A DNA stretch of 64,000 nt from Luteimonas marina. Lineage in GTDB: Bacteria; Pseudomonadota; Gammaproteobacteria; Xanthomonadales; Xanthomonadaceae. Under the pieces are notes generated by a model that saw only the letters and a list, made by a program, of their open reading frames with translations, ran no database searches and was not told the origin of the DNA. Positions 1 to 10,220 of the stretch are shown here, one piece after another; the first letter of the stretch is position 1; each line of letters opens with the position of its first letter. Position numbers and translations under genes: made by a program. The DNA lies in assembly GCF_007859325.1 (NCBI RefSeq), contig NZ_VOHK01000001.1, positions 434,001-498,000 on the forward strand, in the 5' to 3' direction.

Positions 1-707
1 ATGCTCTTGAAGCCGTACTTCCACGGCACCACCAGCCGCAGCGGCGCGCCGTTCTGCTGCGGCAGCGGCTTGCCGTACAGGCCGGTGGCGAGGAAGGCCA
101 GCGGATGCATCGCCTCGTCGATGCGCAGGCCCTCGCGGTAGGGCCAGTCGATCGAACGGAAGCGCAGGCCCGGCATCTGCGCGGGATCGGCGAGGGTGGT
201 GAAGGCGACGTACTTTGCCTTCGAGGTCGGCTCGAAGCGCCTGAGCACGTCGGCCAGCGGCACGCCAAGCCACGGGATCACCATCGACCAGCCTTCGACG
301 CAGCGCAGGCGATAGATGCGTTCCTCCGGCGCCAGGCCCTTGAGCAGGTCCTCGAACGAGAGATTGCCCGGCTTTGCGCACTCGCCGGACACGGCGATAT
401 TCCACGGCGAGGTGCGCAAGGTCTTCTTCGCGCGCGCCGGATCGGCCTTGTCGGTGCCGAACTCGTAGAAGTTGTTGTAGCCGGTGACGTCCTCGAGCCG
501 GGTCAGCGCTTCGTCGGTGCGGAAGCCGGACTTCGCCTGTTCGGGCGTCACCACCGTTTTCGAGGGCGGGACCTCGGCGTCCGCGCAGCCGGCCAGCGGC
601 AGCAGCGTCGATGTCGCCAGCGCGCCGAGCAGGCGACGGCGGCCGCGATACACGGTTTCATCGGTAACCGCCGAGGAGGGAATGGCGAGCACGTTGCGCA
701 GGGACAT
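1..707 (-). CDS. msrP: MsrP-type molybdenum methionine-sulfoxide reductase, 3' end outside window
   Basis: The minus-strand frame starts at an ATG whose A lies at 707 and runs off the left edge, so about 235 residues are visible. Seen: an arginine-rich Tat-like start (GRRRLLGAL, residues 22-30), a hydrophobic run ending LLPLAGC (35-41), GYNNFYEF (76-83) and YRLRCVEGW (132-140), where Cys136 is the expected molybdenum ligand. A Shine-Dalgarno sequence AAGGAAA lies six bases upstream. The family is periplasmic and reduces methionine sulfoxide in damaged envelope proteins, taking electrons from the haem membrane protein MsrQ. MsrQ would be expected downstream, beyond the edge. The gene diverges from serC. 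The twin-arginine export signal is inferred from composition, since the classic SRRxFLK form is not exact. Confidence 0.88.
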   Translation of the reverse strand, partial: MSLRNVLAIPSSAVTDETVYRGRRRLLGALATSTLLPLAGCADAEVPPSKTVVTPEQAKSGFRTDEALTRLEDVTGYNNFYEFGTDKADPARAKKTLRTSPWNIAVSGECAKPGNLSFEDLLKGLAPEERIYRLRCVEGWSMVIPWLGVPLADVLRRFEPTSKAKYVAFTTLADPAQMPGLRFRSIDWPYREGLRIDEAMHPLAFLATGLYGKPLPQQNGAPLRLVVPWKYGFKS

Positions 708-831
708 GGGTCGTTTCCTTTGATACCGCGCATTGGAGCGTCGCAGGGCAGGAAAAGTTGCGCGACCGCGGGAAACCGTGGTGCGCTGCGGCATACTAAT
801 GCGCTTCCTCCGTGTGATTGATGAAGCTCCG

Positions 832-1929
832 ATGACGCGCGCCTACAACTTCAGCCCCGGCCCCGCCGCACTGCCCGAAACGGTCCTGCGCCAGGCACAG
901 GCGGACATGCTCGAGTTCGGCGACGCCGGTGCGTCGATCGTCGAGATCAGCCACCGCGGCCCCGAGTTCCTGGAGCTCGCCCGCCAGGCCGAAGCCGACC
1001 TGCGCAACCTGATCGAAATCCCCGACGACTACGCGGTGCTGTTCCCCGCCGGCGGCGCGACCACGCAACAGGCGCTGATCGCGCTGAACTTCGCCGCCGC
1101 TGGCCAGCGCGTGGACTACGTGGTCAGCGGGCACTGGGGGCGCACGGCACTGAAGCAACTGGTCTCGGTGGACGTCAACGTCGCCGCCAGCGGAGAGGCC
1201 GACGGCTTCCGCACCATTCCGGCGCGCGAGTCGTGGCGGCTGTCGAAGGACGCGGCCTACGTCCACGTCACCGCCAACGAGACCATCCACGGCGTCGAGT
1301 TCCGGCCGGCGTGGGGACAGGTGCCGCCGGACACCGGCGACGTGCCGCTGTTCGCCGACTTCAGCTCCAGCATCGCCTCCGAGCCGATCGAGGTGTCGAA
1401 GTACGGGCTGATCTACGCCGGCGCGCAGAAGAACCTCGGGCCGGTCGGCATCAGCGTGGTGATCGTGCGCCGCGACCTGCTCGAACGCGCCGGCCAGCCG
1501 CGCGCGGACATCTTCGACTATCGCTCGCAGCTCAAGGGCGAGTCGATGCTCAACACGCCGCCGACCTGGAACTGGTACCTGCTGGGCCAGACCGTGCGCT
1601 GGATGATCGACGAGGGCGGCACCGCCGAATTCGACCGCCGCAGCGATGTCAAATCGACATTGCTCTACGGCGCGATCGACGGCTCCGGCGGGTTCTACCG
1701 CAACGAGGTCGCCCCCGAGGTGCGTTCGCGTATGAACGTGCCGTTCTTCCTGCCCGATGCGGCGCTGGACGGGGCCTTCCTGTCGGGCGCGCGCGAGGCC
1801 GGGCTGATCGGCCTGAAGGGCCATCGCGTGCTCGGCGGCATGCGCGCCTCGATCTACAACGCGATGCCGGTCGAGGGCGTGCAGGCGCTGGTCGACTACA
1901 TGCAGGAGTTCCAGAAGCGCCATGGCTGA
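832..1929 (+). CDS. serC: phosphoserine aminotransferase
   Basis: SerC converts 3-phosphohydroxypyruvate and glutamate to phosphoserine, and also acts in pyridoxal phosphate synthesis. The product is 365 residues, a normal family length, starting [15 protein letters not shown], the typical SerC N-terminus. The pyridoxal-phosphate lysine is Lys200 in [10 protein letters not shown]. The frame is open further upstream to about 733, but the family start is the ATG at 832. The ribosome-binding site is weak. The 3' end overlaps pheA by eight bases (ATGGCTGA), so serC, pheA and probably aroA are cotranscribed, coupling serine and aromatic amino-acid synthesis as in many gammaproteobacteria. Confidence 0.96.
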   Translation: MTRAYNFSPGPAALPETVLRQAQADMLEFGDAGASIVEISHRGPEFLELARQAEADLRNLIEIPDDYAVLFPAGGATTQQALIALNFAAAGQRVDYVVSGHWGRTALKQLVSVDVNVAASGEADGFRTIPARESWRLSKDAAYVHVTANETIHGVEFRPAWGQVPPDTGDVPLFADFSSSIASEPIEVSKYGLIYAGAQKNLGPVGISVVIVRRDLLERAGQPRADIFDYRSQLKGESMLNTPPTWNWYLLGQTVRWMIDEGGTAEFDRRSDVKSTLLYGAIDGSGGFYRNEVAPEVRSRMNVPFFLPDAALDGAFLSGAREAGLIGLKGHRVLGGMRASIYNAMPVEGVQALVDYMQEFQKRHG

Positions 1930-3130
1930 CCGCAAATCGAAATCCACCGGCAAGGGCGCGTCGCCTGCCGCGCCCAAGCGCAAGGCGAAAGCCGCACCCC
2001 CGCCGAAGGCCGAAGCCTCCGCGCGCAGCCGCGCCGCGGTCGCGCGCCAGGCGAAGCCGGACCTTGCCGCCGTGCGCACGCAGATCGACGGCATCGACCG
2101 CGAGATCCAGGCGCTGATCGCTGAACGCGCGCTGTGGGCGCACCAGGTCGGCAAGGCCAAGGGCAAGCTCGCCGCCGCCATCGACTACTACCGCCCCGAG
2201 CGCGAGGCGCAGGTGCTGCGCCGCGTGGTCGACCGCAACGACGGCCCGCTGTCGGACGAAGTGCTGGTGCGGCTGTTCCGCGAGATCATGTCGGCCTGCC
2301 TGGCGCAGCAGGAGCCGCTGAAGATCGGCTACCTCGGCCCGGAAGGCACGTTTTCGCAGCAGGCGGTACAGAAGCACTTCGGGCACTCGGCCAGGGGCCT
2401 GCCGCTGGTCAGCATCGAGGAGGTGTTCGACGAGGTCGCCGCCGGCAACGCTGACTTCGGCGTGGTGCCGGTGGAGAACTCGGGGCAGGGCACGATCCAG
2501 TCCACGCTCGACATGTTCCTGACCTCGCCGCTGAAGATCTGCGGCGAGGTCGAGCTGCGCGTGCACCAGTACCTGCTCTCGCGCACCGGCCACATCGAGG
2601 ACATCGAGCGCGTCTATTCGCACGGCATGTCGCTGGCGCAGTGCAAGAACTGGCTGCGGCACAACCTGCCGGGCGTGCACAAGGAGGCGGTGTCGAGCAA
2701 CGCCGAGGCGGTGCGCCGCGCCAAGAAGTCCGACGACGCCGCGGCCATCGCCGGCGAGAATGCGGCGCACGTCTACGGCATGCAGGTGGTCGCCGGGCCG
2801 ATCGAGGACCGCAGCGACAACACCACGCGCTTCCTGGTCATCGGCCGGGCCTCGTTCCCGCCGTCGGGCAACGACCGCACCTCGCTGATGGTCTCGATCC
2901 GCGACCAGCCCGGCGCGCTCTACCGCATCCTCGAGCCGCTGGCCCGGCGCAACATCAGCATGAACCGGATCGAATCACGGCCGGCGCACGGCGCGCTGTG
3001 GCAGTACGCCTTCTTCATCGACGTCGAGGGCCATGTCGACGAATCGCCGCTGAAGGATGCGCTGGCCGAGATCGACGACTTCGCCGGCGACGTGCACGTG
3101 CTGGGTTCGTACCCGGTTGCCGTGCCCTGA
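1922..3130 (+). CDS. pheA: bifunctional chorismate mutase / prephenate dehydratase (P-protein)
   Basis: PheA turns chorismate into prephenate and then phenylpyruvate, the committed route to phenylalanine. The 402-residue product has a chorismate mutase domain (about residues 48-130, including [19 protein letters not shown]), a prephenate dehydratase domain (about 132-305, with [13 protein letters not shown] and [10 protein letters not shown]) and a C-terminal ACT domain (about 312-395). The ESRP motif in the ACT domain is the usual phenylalanine-binding signature, so feedback inhibition is expected. An unusual lysine/alanine/proline-rich extension of about 45 residues precedes the mutase domain. 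The start overlaps the end of serC. Confidence 0.96.
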   Translation: MADRKSKSTGKGASPAAPKRKAKAAPPPKAEASARSRAAVARQAKPDLAAVRTQIDGIDREIQALIAERALWAHQVGKAKGKLAAAIDYYRPEREAQVLRRVVDRNDGPLSDEVLVRLFREIMSACLAQQEPLKIGYLGPEGTFSQQAVQKHFGHSARGLPLVSIEEVFDEVAAGNADFGVVPVENSGQGTIQSTLDMFLTSPLKICGEVELRVHQYLLSRTGHIEDIERVYSHGMSLAQCKNWLRHNLPGVHKEAVSSNAEAVRRAKKSDDAAAIAGENAAHVYGMQVVAGPIEDRSDNTTRFLVIGRASFPPSGNDRTSLMVSIRDQPGALYRILEPLARRNISMNRIESRPAHGALWQYAFFIDVEGHVDESPLKDALAEIDDFAGDVHVLGSYPVAVP

Positions 3131-3196
3131 GTGGTCGACCGGGCCGAACGGCTCCGGCACGGACAGCATGACCGAAGCATCGAACGGGGAATCGCA

Positions 3197-4516
3197 ATGA
3201 GCAGCGGCAAGACCATCGACTGGATCGCATCGAAGGGCGCGCCGCTGCGCGGCGAGCTGGCGGTGCCCGGCGACAAGTCGGTCTCGCACCGCGCGATCAT
3301 GCTGGCTTCGCTCGCCGACGGCGTGTCGCAGGTCGAAGGGTTCCTCGAAGGCGAGGACGCGCGCGCGACCGAGGCGATCTTCCGCCGCATGGGCGTGCGC
3401 ATCGACGCGCCGAAGGCAGGTAGCCGCATCATCCACGGCATCGGCATCGACGGCCTGCGCGCGCCCGACGGCCCGCTGGACTGCGGCAACGCCGGCACCG
3501 GCATGCGCCTGCTCGCCGGCCTGCTGGCGGGGCAGTCGTTCGACACCACCCTGGTCGGCGACGCCTCGCTGTCGAAGCGGCCGATGCGCCGCGTCACCGC
3601 GCCGCTGGCGCGCATGGGCGCACGCATCGACACCGGCGAAGGCGGCGTGCCGCCGCTGCGCATCCACGGTGGCAGTGCGCTGCAGGGCATCGACATCGAA
3701 ACCGAGGTCGCCAGCGCCCAGGTCAAGTCCGCGCTGCTGCTCGCCGGCCTCTACGCGCGCGGCACCACCACCGTGCGCGAACCGCATCCGACCCGCGACT
3801 ACACCGAGCGCATGCTGCAGGCGCTGGGCTGGCCGATCGAGTTCTCGCCCGGGTTCGCGCGGCTCGAGGGCGGCCACCGCCTGCTCGCGCGCGACATCGC
3901 GGTGCCGGCGGATTTCTCGTCGGCCGCCTTCTTCATCGTGGCCGCGACGCTGGTGCCGGGATCGGACGTGCGGCTGCAGCGCGTCGGCATGAACCCGCGC
4001 CGCACCGGCCTGCTGCACGTGCTGCGCCTGATGGGCGCCGATATCGAGGAAACGCCGGCCGGCGAGCAGGGCGGCGAACCGGTCAGCGACCTGCGCGTGC
4101 GCCATGCGCCGCTGCGCGGCATCGAGGTGCCGGTGGCGCACGTGGCCGACATGATCGACGAGTTCCCGGCGCTGTTCGTCGCCGCGGCCTGCGCGCAGGG
4201 CACGACCACGGTGCGCGGCGCGGCCGAACTGCGGGTCAAGGAGTCCGACCGCATCGCGACCATGGCCACCGGCCTGCGCGCGCTCGGTGCGCGCGTGGAC
4301 GAGACGCCCGACGGCGCCACGATCCACGGCGACAGCCAACTGCGCGGCGGCAGCATCGACAGCCATGGCGACCACCGCATCGCGATGTCGTTCGCCGTGG
4401 CCGCACAGCTGTCCGATGGCGGGGTACGGATCGGCGACATCGCCAACGTCGCCACCTCGTTCCCCGGATTCGACGCGCTGGCGCGACAGGCGGGGTTCGG
4501 CCTGCGCGAGGGCTGA
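3197..4516 (+). CDS. aroA: 3-phosphoshikimate 1-carboxyvinyltransferase (EPSP synthase)
   Basis: AroA joins shikimate-3-phosphate and phosphoenolpyruvate, the sixth shikimate step. The 439-residue product has VPGDKSVSHRA, CGNAGTGMRL (96-105), GDASLSKRPMRRV, ASAQVKSALLLAG and RVKESDRI. The ATG at 3197 was chosen because GGGGA lies a few bases upstream and the protein then begins at family length; the frame is open further upstream. RPMRR and SAQVK resemble class II enzymes such as Agrobacterium CP4. However, the position that is Ala100 in CP4 is Gly100 here, as in glyphosate-sensitive enzymes. It lies 66 bases after pheA and is probably in the same operon. Confidence 0.96.
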   Translation: MSSGKTIDWIASKGAPLRGELAVPGDKSVSHRAIMLASLADGVSQVEGFLEGEDARATEAIFRRMGVRIDAPKAGSRIIHGIGIDGLRAPDGPLDCGNAGTGMRLLAGLLAGQSFDTTLVGDASLSKRPMRRVTAPLARMGARIDTGEGGVPPLRIHGGSALQGIDIETEVASAQVKSALLLAGLYARGTTTVREPHPTRDYTERMLQALGWPIEFSPGFARLEGGHRLLARDIAVPADFSSAAFFIVAATLVPGSDVRLQRVGMNPRRTGLLHVLRLMGADIEETPAGEQGGEPVSDLRVRHAPLRGIEVPVAHVADMIDEFPALFVAAACAQGTTTVRGAAELRVKESDRIATMATGLRALGARVDETPDGATIHGDSQLRGGSIDSHGDHRIAMSFAVAAQLSDGGVRIGDIANVATSFPGFDALARQAGFGLREG

Positions 4517-4677
4517 ATGCCTGTTGCTCCCGCCTCCGCCGGCGGGGGGCAGTTGCGTCGAAGAACGGAAAGAATGCGGTTCTTCGCCCGAACGAGGGGA
4601 CACCGAGGCGACCCGGCATGTGCAACTGCGAACGGACCAGCGAAGCCATGCCCCTGCGATCTGGAGAGGAACGCCAG

Positions 4678-4849
4678 AAAACTGTCATTTCCCGGAAAAC
4701 TGTCATTCCCCAGAAAACTGTCATTTCGACCGCAGGGAGAAATCTTGTCTCCAGCGCGCGGAAAGAAGATTTCTCCCTGCGGTCGAAATGACAGGCTTTG
4801 CTCCAGAAATGACAGGCTTTGCTCCAGAAATGACAGGCTTTGCTCCAGG
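4678..4849. repeat. compound palindromic repeat with tandem flanking units
   Basis: The core is a perfect inverted repeat with 29-base arms at 4718-4746 and 4766-4794 (outer end CTGTCATTTCGACCGCAGGG) and a 19-base loop. On the left, 18-base units with core AAAACTGTCATT start at 4678, 4696 and 4714, the last running into the left arm. On the right, 21-base units AATGACAGGCTTTGCTCCAG start at 4787, 4808 and 4829. The outer edge of the palindrome has thus been copied in tandem on both sides. A second copy of the core, without tandem units, is at 18490-18566. Confidence 0.9.
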
Positions 4850-4875
4850 TTGTTCCCCTTGCTTGCGAGAGGAAC

Positions 4876-4907
4876 AAAAAAACGCGGGACAGATCCTTCC
4901 GCCCCGC
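4876..4907 (-). terminator. intrinsic terminator of the TonB-domain gene
   Basis: Read on the minus strand: GCGGG, a 14-base loop, CCCGC, then seven T residues. It lies 43 bases past the stop codon of the minus-strand TonB-domain gene. The stem is short but the T-run is good. Confidence 0.6.
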
Positions 4908-4949
4908 GCCCCTGCATCAGGCCATGCGGCCGAACTGCAGTTCGATGAC

Positions 4950-5498
4950 CTACTGCCTCTCCAGCCGGAAATCCACCGGCACCTGCACGCTGGACGCGAC
5001 CGGCTTGCCGTCGCGGATGGCCGGCTCGAAGGTCCAGCCGCGGACCGCGCTCAGCGCGGCGCGGTCGAGGTCGCGCGAGCGGCTGCTCTGCGCGAGTTCG
5101 ACGTCGACGGGGCTGCCGTTCGCATCCAGGTCCACGCGGACGATGGCGGTGCCCTCCACGCCGGAGCGCTGCGCCGCGGCCGGGTATTCGGGCGCGGGCT
5201 GGCTCAGGGCGCGCGCTTCGCGGTTGGCGGGGGCGGCCGGCCGCGTGGACTCGCGCGCGGCGGGTTCGGTCGAGACCGGCGAGTCGGAGGGAACCGCCGT
5301 GGTCTCGCCGATCGGCGTGGCGGCCTCCGGCGGCATCTGCGTGGCGTCCTGCCTGCCGAGGAAATACCAGGCGATGGCGATGATCGCCAGCAGCAGGAGG
5401 ATCCACAGCAGCGCGCTGGCGCCGCCGCGGCGTGGCGCCGCTTCCTGCGCAGGCAAGGGTCGGGGATCGCGTTCGGATGGATGCATCGGGTCGGACAT
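4950..5498 (-). CDS. small TonB C-terminal-domain protein, copy 1
   Basis: The 182-residue product has one membrane helix near the N-terminus (ALLWILLLLAIIAIAWYFL, about residues 29-47), a proline/serine/threonine-rich periplasmic linker and a C-terminal TonB-family domain (from about 100: PAPEYPAAAQRSG, GTAIVRVDLDANG, RGWTFEPAIRDGKP). The start was placed at the ATG at 5498 because GGAGGG precedes it at good spacing; an upstream in-frame start gives an implausible arginine-rich leader. The family normally carries energy from ExbB/ExbD to outer-membrane receptors, but the SxxxH signature of TonB's membrane helix is absent. No exbB or exbD lies nearby. It is in tandem with a second similar gene. 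Confidence 0.8.
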   Translation of the reverse strand: MSDPMHPSERDPRPLPAQEAAPRRGGASALLWILLLLAIIAIAWYFLGRQDATQMPPEAATPIGETTAVPSDSPVSTEPAARESTRPAAPANREARALSQPAPEYPAAAQRSGVEGTAIVRVDLDANGSPVDVELAQSSRSRDLDRAALSAVRGWTFEPAIRDGKPVASSVQVPVDFRLERQ

Positions 5499-5590
5499 CG
5501 TGTTGCCCTCCGTTCTGGGTGACGACACGAACGTTTCACGAGCGCCGTGCAGGCGGCGTCGCCGATCCGTCAACGCAAGGTGAGCGCCCT

Positions 5591-7631
<2,041 letters not shown>

Positions 7632-7667
7632 AGTCGGCTTCAGGCGTCGGCCGCAGAGCAGGTTGCC

Positions 7668-7743
7668 GTCATCCCCGCGAAAGCGGGGATCCATTTTGAC
7701 CTTGACGCAAAAGACGCTGGATCCCCGCTTTCGCGGGGATGAC
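7668..7743. repeat. 26-bp inverted repeat, GTCATCCCCGCGAAAGCGG family
   Basis: Perfect 26-base arms lie at 7668-7693 and 7718-7743. Each arm also folds on itself: ATCCCCGC, a GAAA tetraloop, GCGGGGAT. It lies 36 bases after serS and may stabilise or end that transcript, although there is no T-run. A diverged copy is at 52526-52616 and a single arm at 32042-32067. Confidence 0.9.
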
Positions 7744-7832
7744 TGCGTTTTTCTTCGTCTACTGGAAGGCGGTTGTCGAGATCACCGGCCCTGACGGGGA
7801 ACATCCATTCCTCGCGCACGCGCGATCCCGCG

Positions 7833-8411
7833 TCACGCCGCCCGCGCCAGCGGCGCCGGGATCGACGCCAGCGCGTTAGCGACCGCCGCCTCGCGATGCT
7901 CCGGCGACAGGCCCACGCCGTCGGCGCGCACCGTTTCGATGTCGGTGACGCCGAGGAATCCGAACACCTGCCGGAGGTACGGCTCGACGAAGTCGCTGGG
8001 CTGTCCCTGGTGCGGACCGCCCGCGGCCAGGGCCAGGATCACGCGCTTGCCGCCCGCCAGCCCCTGCGGGCCGGACTCGGTGTAGCGGAACGTGCGTCCG
8101 CGCACGGCGATGCGGTCGATCCACGCCTTCAGCGACGACGGGATGCCGAAGTTGTACATCGGCGCACCGATCACCACGACGTCGGCGTCGAGGAACTGCT
8201 GCAGCACCGCCTCGCCGCGGGCGGCGTCCAGTTCGTCGCTTCCGGCCAGGGTGGCGCCGGACAGATGGGGCAGGGGATCGCTGGCGAGGTCGCGGGACTG
8301 GACTTCCAGCCCACGCACCTGTGCCTGCCAACGTGCGACGATGGCCGCGGTGAGTTCCCGGGAGACCGACTGGTCGCCGAGGACGCTGGAATCGAGATGC
8401 AGCAGTTTCAT
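7833..8411 (-). CDS. azoR: FMN-dependent NADH-azoreductase / quinone reductase
   Basis: AzoR-family flavodoxin-fold enzymes reduce quinones and azo compounds by two electrons using NAD(P)H, and protect against thiol and electrophile stress. The 192-residue product begins MKLLHLDSSVLGDQSVSREL, the FMN phosphate-binding loop region. It continues with GAPMYNFGIPSSLKAWIDR (the typical MYNFGIP motif), FRYTESGPQGL and GGPHQGQPSDF. It is transcribed divergently from a LysR-type regulator, the usual arrangement for an inducible azoreductase. The shared 111-base intergenic region is AT-rich and carries a dyad. Confidence 0.93.
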   Translation of the reverse strand: MKLLHLDSSVLGDQSVSRELTAAIVARWQAQVRGLEVQSRDLASDPLPHLSGATLAGSDELDAARGEAVLQQFLDADVVVIGAPMYNFGIPSSLKAWIDRIAVRGRTFRYTESGPQGLAGGKRVILALAAGGPHQGQPSDFVEPYLRQVFGFLGVTDIETVRADGVGLSPEHREAAVANALASIPAPLARAA

Positions 8412-8467
8412 GGCATGTCTCCGTTTCGACCGGCAGGCGCCGGATGGGAGACACTGTAGATTGTTGC

Positions 8468-8482
8468 GTTTATGATATAAAC
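8468..8482. promoter_or_regulatory. candidate LysR-family operator in the azoR/LysR divergent promoter
   Basis: GTTTATGATATAAAC is a perfect dyad of six-base arms around GAT and contains the T-N11-A pattern expected of LysR-type binding sites (TTTATGATATAAA). It sits between the divergent starts at 8411 and 8523, in a patch much richer in A and T than its surroundings. Binding is inferred from position and symmetry only. Confidence 0.5.
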
Positions 8483-8522
8483 ATGATCAAATGTCACGCA
8501 TTGTTCTATTTTGGAGGTTAAG

Positions 8523-9545
8523 GTGCAGGACCTCAACGATCTCTACTACTTCGCCATGGTCGTCGACCACGGCGGCTTCGCGGCCGCCGAGCGCGCGCTG
8601 GGCATCCCCAAGTCGCGCCTGAGCCGCCGCATCAGCCAGCTCGAGAACGACCTCGGCGTGCGCCTGCTACAGCGCTCCACGCGCCGCTTCGCGGTCACCG
8701 ACGTCGGCCAGAGCGTGCATCGCCACGCGCTGTCGATGCTGGCCGAGGCCACCGCCGCGCGCGAGGTCGTCGACCGGCTGAGCGCGGAGCCGCGCGGCCT
8801 GGTCAAGGCCAGCGTGCCGGTCGGCATCGCGCAGCAGCTGATGCCCAAGCTGCTGCCGGACTTCCTCGCGCGCTATCCGGAAGTGCGGGTGCAGCTGCAC
8901 GTCAGCAACCGTCGCGTGGACGTGATCAACGAGGGCTTCGACGTGGCAATCCGCGTGCGTTCGAAGCTCGACGACGACGGCAGCCTGGTGATGCGCAGCT
9001 TCGGCCAGATACAGGAACTGCTGGTCGCCAGCCCGAAGTACCTCGACCGCGCCGGCCGTCCGAAGACGCCCGAAGAGCTCGAAGGCCACACCACCATGAG
9101 CATGGGCGAGGACGAGGTGCGCCAGCGCTGGGAACTGCAGGGTCGCGAAGGCGAGGTGCGCCGGGTCGAGCTGAAGCCGCGCGTGGCCGGCTTCGATTTC
9201 CCGATGCTGATGGAGCTGGCCAAGCAGGGCCTGGGCGTCACCATGCTCCCGGAAACGCTGTGCGCCGACGCGGTGCGCAGGGGCGAACTGGAAGTGGTGC
9301 TGCCCGACTGGCGCCTGCCGCAGGGCATCGCCCACGCGGTGTTCGCCTCGCGTCGCGGACTGCTGCCCGCGGTGCGCGTGTTCATCGATTTCCTGGCAGA
9401 ACGACTGCCGCCGCTGATCGAGGAATCCAGTCTCAACTGCCGGCACTGCGGCAAGGACGAGGCCGCGAAAGCGGGCATCGCGTCGGCCGTCGCGGCCACG
9501 CGGCAGAAGCCGGCGAAGACGCCGGCGCATGCGACAATGCGCTAG
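8523..9545 (+). CDS. LysR-type transcriptional regulator
   Basis: The N-terminal winged helix-turn-helix (about residues 1-60; LYYFAMVVDHGGFAAAERAL, KSRLSRRISQLENDLGVRLL) and the effector domain (about 87-300) are typical of the family. The GTG at 8523 was chosen over the TTG at 8511 because GGAGG at 8513-8517 then sits five bases upstream. The product is 340 residues with an unusual C-terminal tail after residue 300 containing CRHCGK and an alanine/lysine-rich end. It diverges from azoR and probably controls it in response to a quinone-like or electrophilic ligand, and probably itself; this is inference from context. Confidence 0.9.
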   Translation: MQDLNDLYYFAMVVDHGGFAAAERALGIPKSRLSRRISQLENDLGVRLLQRSTRRFAVTDVGQSVHRHALSMLAEATAAREVVDRLSAEPRGLVKASVPVGIAQQLMPKLLPDFLARYPEVRVQLHVSNRRVDVINEGFDVAIRVRSKLDDDGSLVMRSFGQIQELLVASPKYLDRAGRPKTPEELEGHTTMSMGEDEVRQRWELQGREGEVRRVELKPRVAGFDFPMLMELAKQGLGVTMLPETLCADAVRRGELEVVLPDWRLPQGIAHAVFASRRGLLPAVRVFIDFLAERLPPLIEESSLNCRHCGKDEAAKAGIASAVAATRQKPAKTPAHATMR

Positions 9546-9557
9546 CGTCAGCGGTTT

Positions 9558-9630
9558 GCAGGAGCGGCTTCAGCCGCGACCTTGCACCAGGCTCCGTCGA
9601 ACGCCGTGTCGCGGCTGAAGCCGCTCCTGC
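9558..9630. repeat. 23-bp inverted repeat, GGAGCGGCTTCAGCCGCG family
   Basis: Perfect 23-base arms at 9558-9580 and 9608-9630 (GCAGGAGCGGCTTCAGCCGC outward) flank a 27-base spacer. It lies 12 bases after the LysR gene and 27 bases before tRNA-Ser. A related element follows dapB (53362-53439). Confidence 0.9.
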
Positions 9631-9657
9631 GGGATGTGCTCGGGGCGACTTGAAATC

Positions 9658-9747
9658 GGAGAGATGGCCGAGCGGTTTAAGGCACCGGTCTTGAAAACCG
9701 GCGAAGGGTCAAACCTTCCGTGGGTTCGAATCCCACTCTCTCCGCCA
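9658..9747 (+). tRNA. tRNA-Ser(UGA)
   Basis: A 90-base tRNA with acceptor arms GGAGAGA and TCTCTCC, discriminator G and an encoded CCA end. The anticodon stem CCGGT/ACCGG carries loop CTTGAAA with anticodon TGA. The long variable arm (CGAAGGGTCAAACCTTCC) marks a serine tRNA. The T arm is GTGGGTTCGAATCCCAC. It reads UCA and wobble serine codons. Confidence 0.97.
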
Positions 9748-9758
9748 GGTTCCCAGCC

Positions 9759-10220
9759 TCACTTCACCGCGATATCGAAGTGGTACACGTCCTCGCGTAC
9801 GCCGAGTTTCGTGTACAGCGCCACCGCGGGCGCGTCGGGCGGATCGGCCTGCACGTAGATCACCCACGCGCCGCGTTCGCGCGCAATCGCGCGCAGTTCC
9901 TCGATCAGCGCGGTCGCGATGCCCCTGCGGCGATGCGCCGCGTCGACGGCAAGATCGTAGATGTAGACCTCGCTGCGCGCCTGTTCGAACTTCGGCAGGT
10001 CGTAGGCGGCAAGTCCGCCGACCACGTCGTCGCCCGCGATCGCGGCGATGGCGATGAAGTGGTCGCCTGCCAGCAGTTTGCACAGGTAGGTATCGTCGGG
10101 CTGCGCATCGGTGTAGGTCCCGATGTCGTCGAATGCCTTGCCCATCATCGCCAGCATGGCGCGGAACCGTGCCAGGTCGCCAGCCGCCAGGCGCCGGATC
10201 TCGAGGTCCTCGCGCGTCAT
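9759..10220 (-). CDS. AAC(3)-I-family N-acetyltransferase
   Basis: The 153-residue GNAT protein closely resembles class AAC(3)-I aminoglycoside acetyltransferases, which acetylate the 3-amino group of gentamicin-type drugs. Family hallmarks: TYTDAQPDDTYL (35-46), LPKFEQARSEVYIYDLAV (75-92), the acetyl-CoA loop RRRGIATAL (97-105), IYVQADPPDAPAVALYTKLG (121-140) and VYHFDI near the end. The start at 10220 has AAGGAGA upstream, which rules out the longer in-frame leader. It is a single chromosomal gene 11 bases from the 3' end of tRNA-Ser and convergent with it. No integron recombination site or integrase is seen. Substrate and resistance phenotype are unknown from sequence. Confidence 0.85.
   Translation of the reverse strand: MTREDLEIRRLAAGDLARFRAMLAMMGKAFDDIGTYTDAQPDDTYLCKLLAGDHFIAIAAIAGDDVVGGLAAYDLPKFEQARSEVYIYDLAVDAAHRRRGIATALIEELRAIARERGAWVIYVQADPPDAPAVALYTKLGVREDVYHFDIAVK

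Larger units (their letters stand above)
4517..4949. other. 433-base intergenic region with a compound palindrome and a terminator
   Basis: No credible gene lies between aroA and the first TonB-domain gene, which converge. The stretch holds a 29-bp perfect palindrome flanked on both sides by tandem short repeats (4678-4849) and a minus-strand intrinsic terminator (4876-4907). Bases 4517-4677 show nothing recognisable. Confidence 0.7.

Noticed and set aside
821..835. Four-codon reading frame ATG AAG CTC CGA TGA overlapping the serC start
   Set aside because: Too short to support as a leader peptide; no terminator or alternative hairpin accompanies it.
4787..4849. Three tandem 21-base units considered as a minimal CRISPR array
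   Set aside because: The units are contiguous with no spacers, they copy the tip of an adjacent palindrome, and no cas gene is present.
8511..8522. TTG at 8511 as start of the LysR regulator
   Set aside because: It would place the GGAGG ribosome-binding site inside the coding region; the GTG at 8523 has this site at correct spacing.
9658..10220. Mobile integron cassette or genomic island at tRNA-Ser carrying the AAC(3)-like gene
   Set aside because: No integrase, no attC-like structure and no repeat of the tRNA 3' end was found nearby; base composition matches the surroundings.
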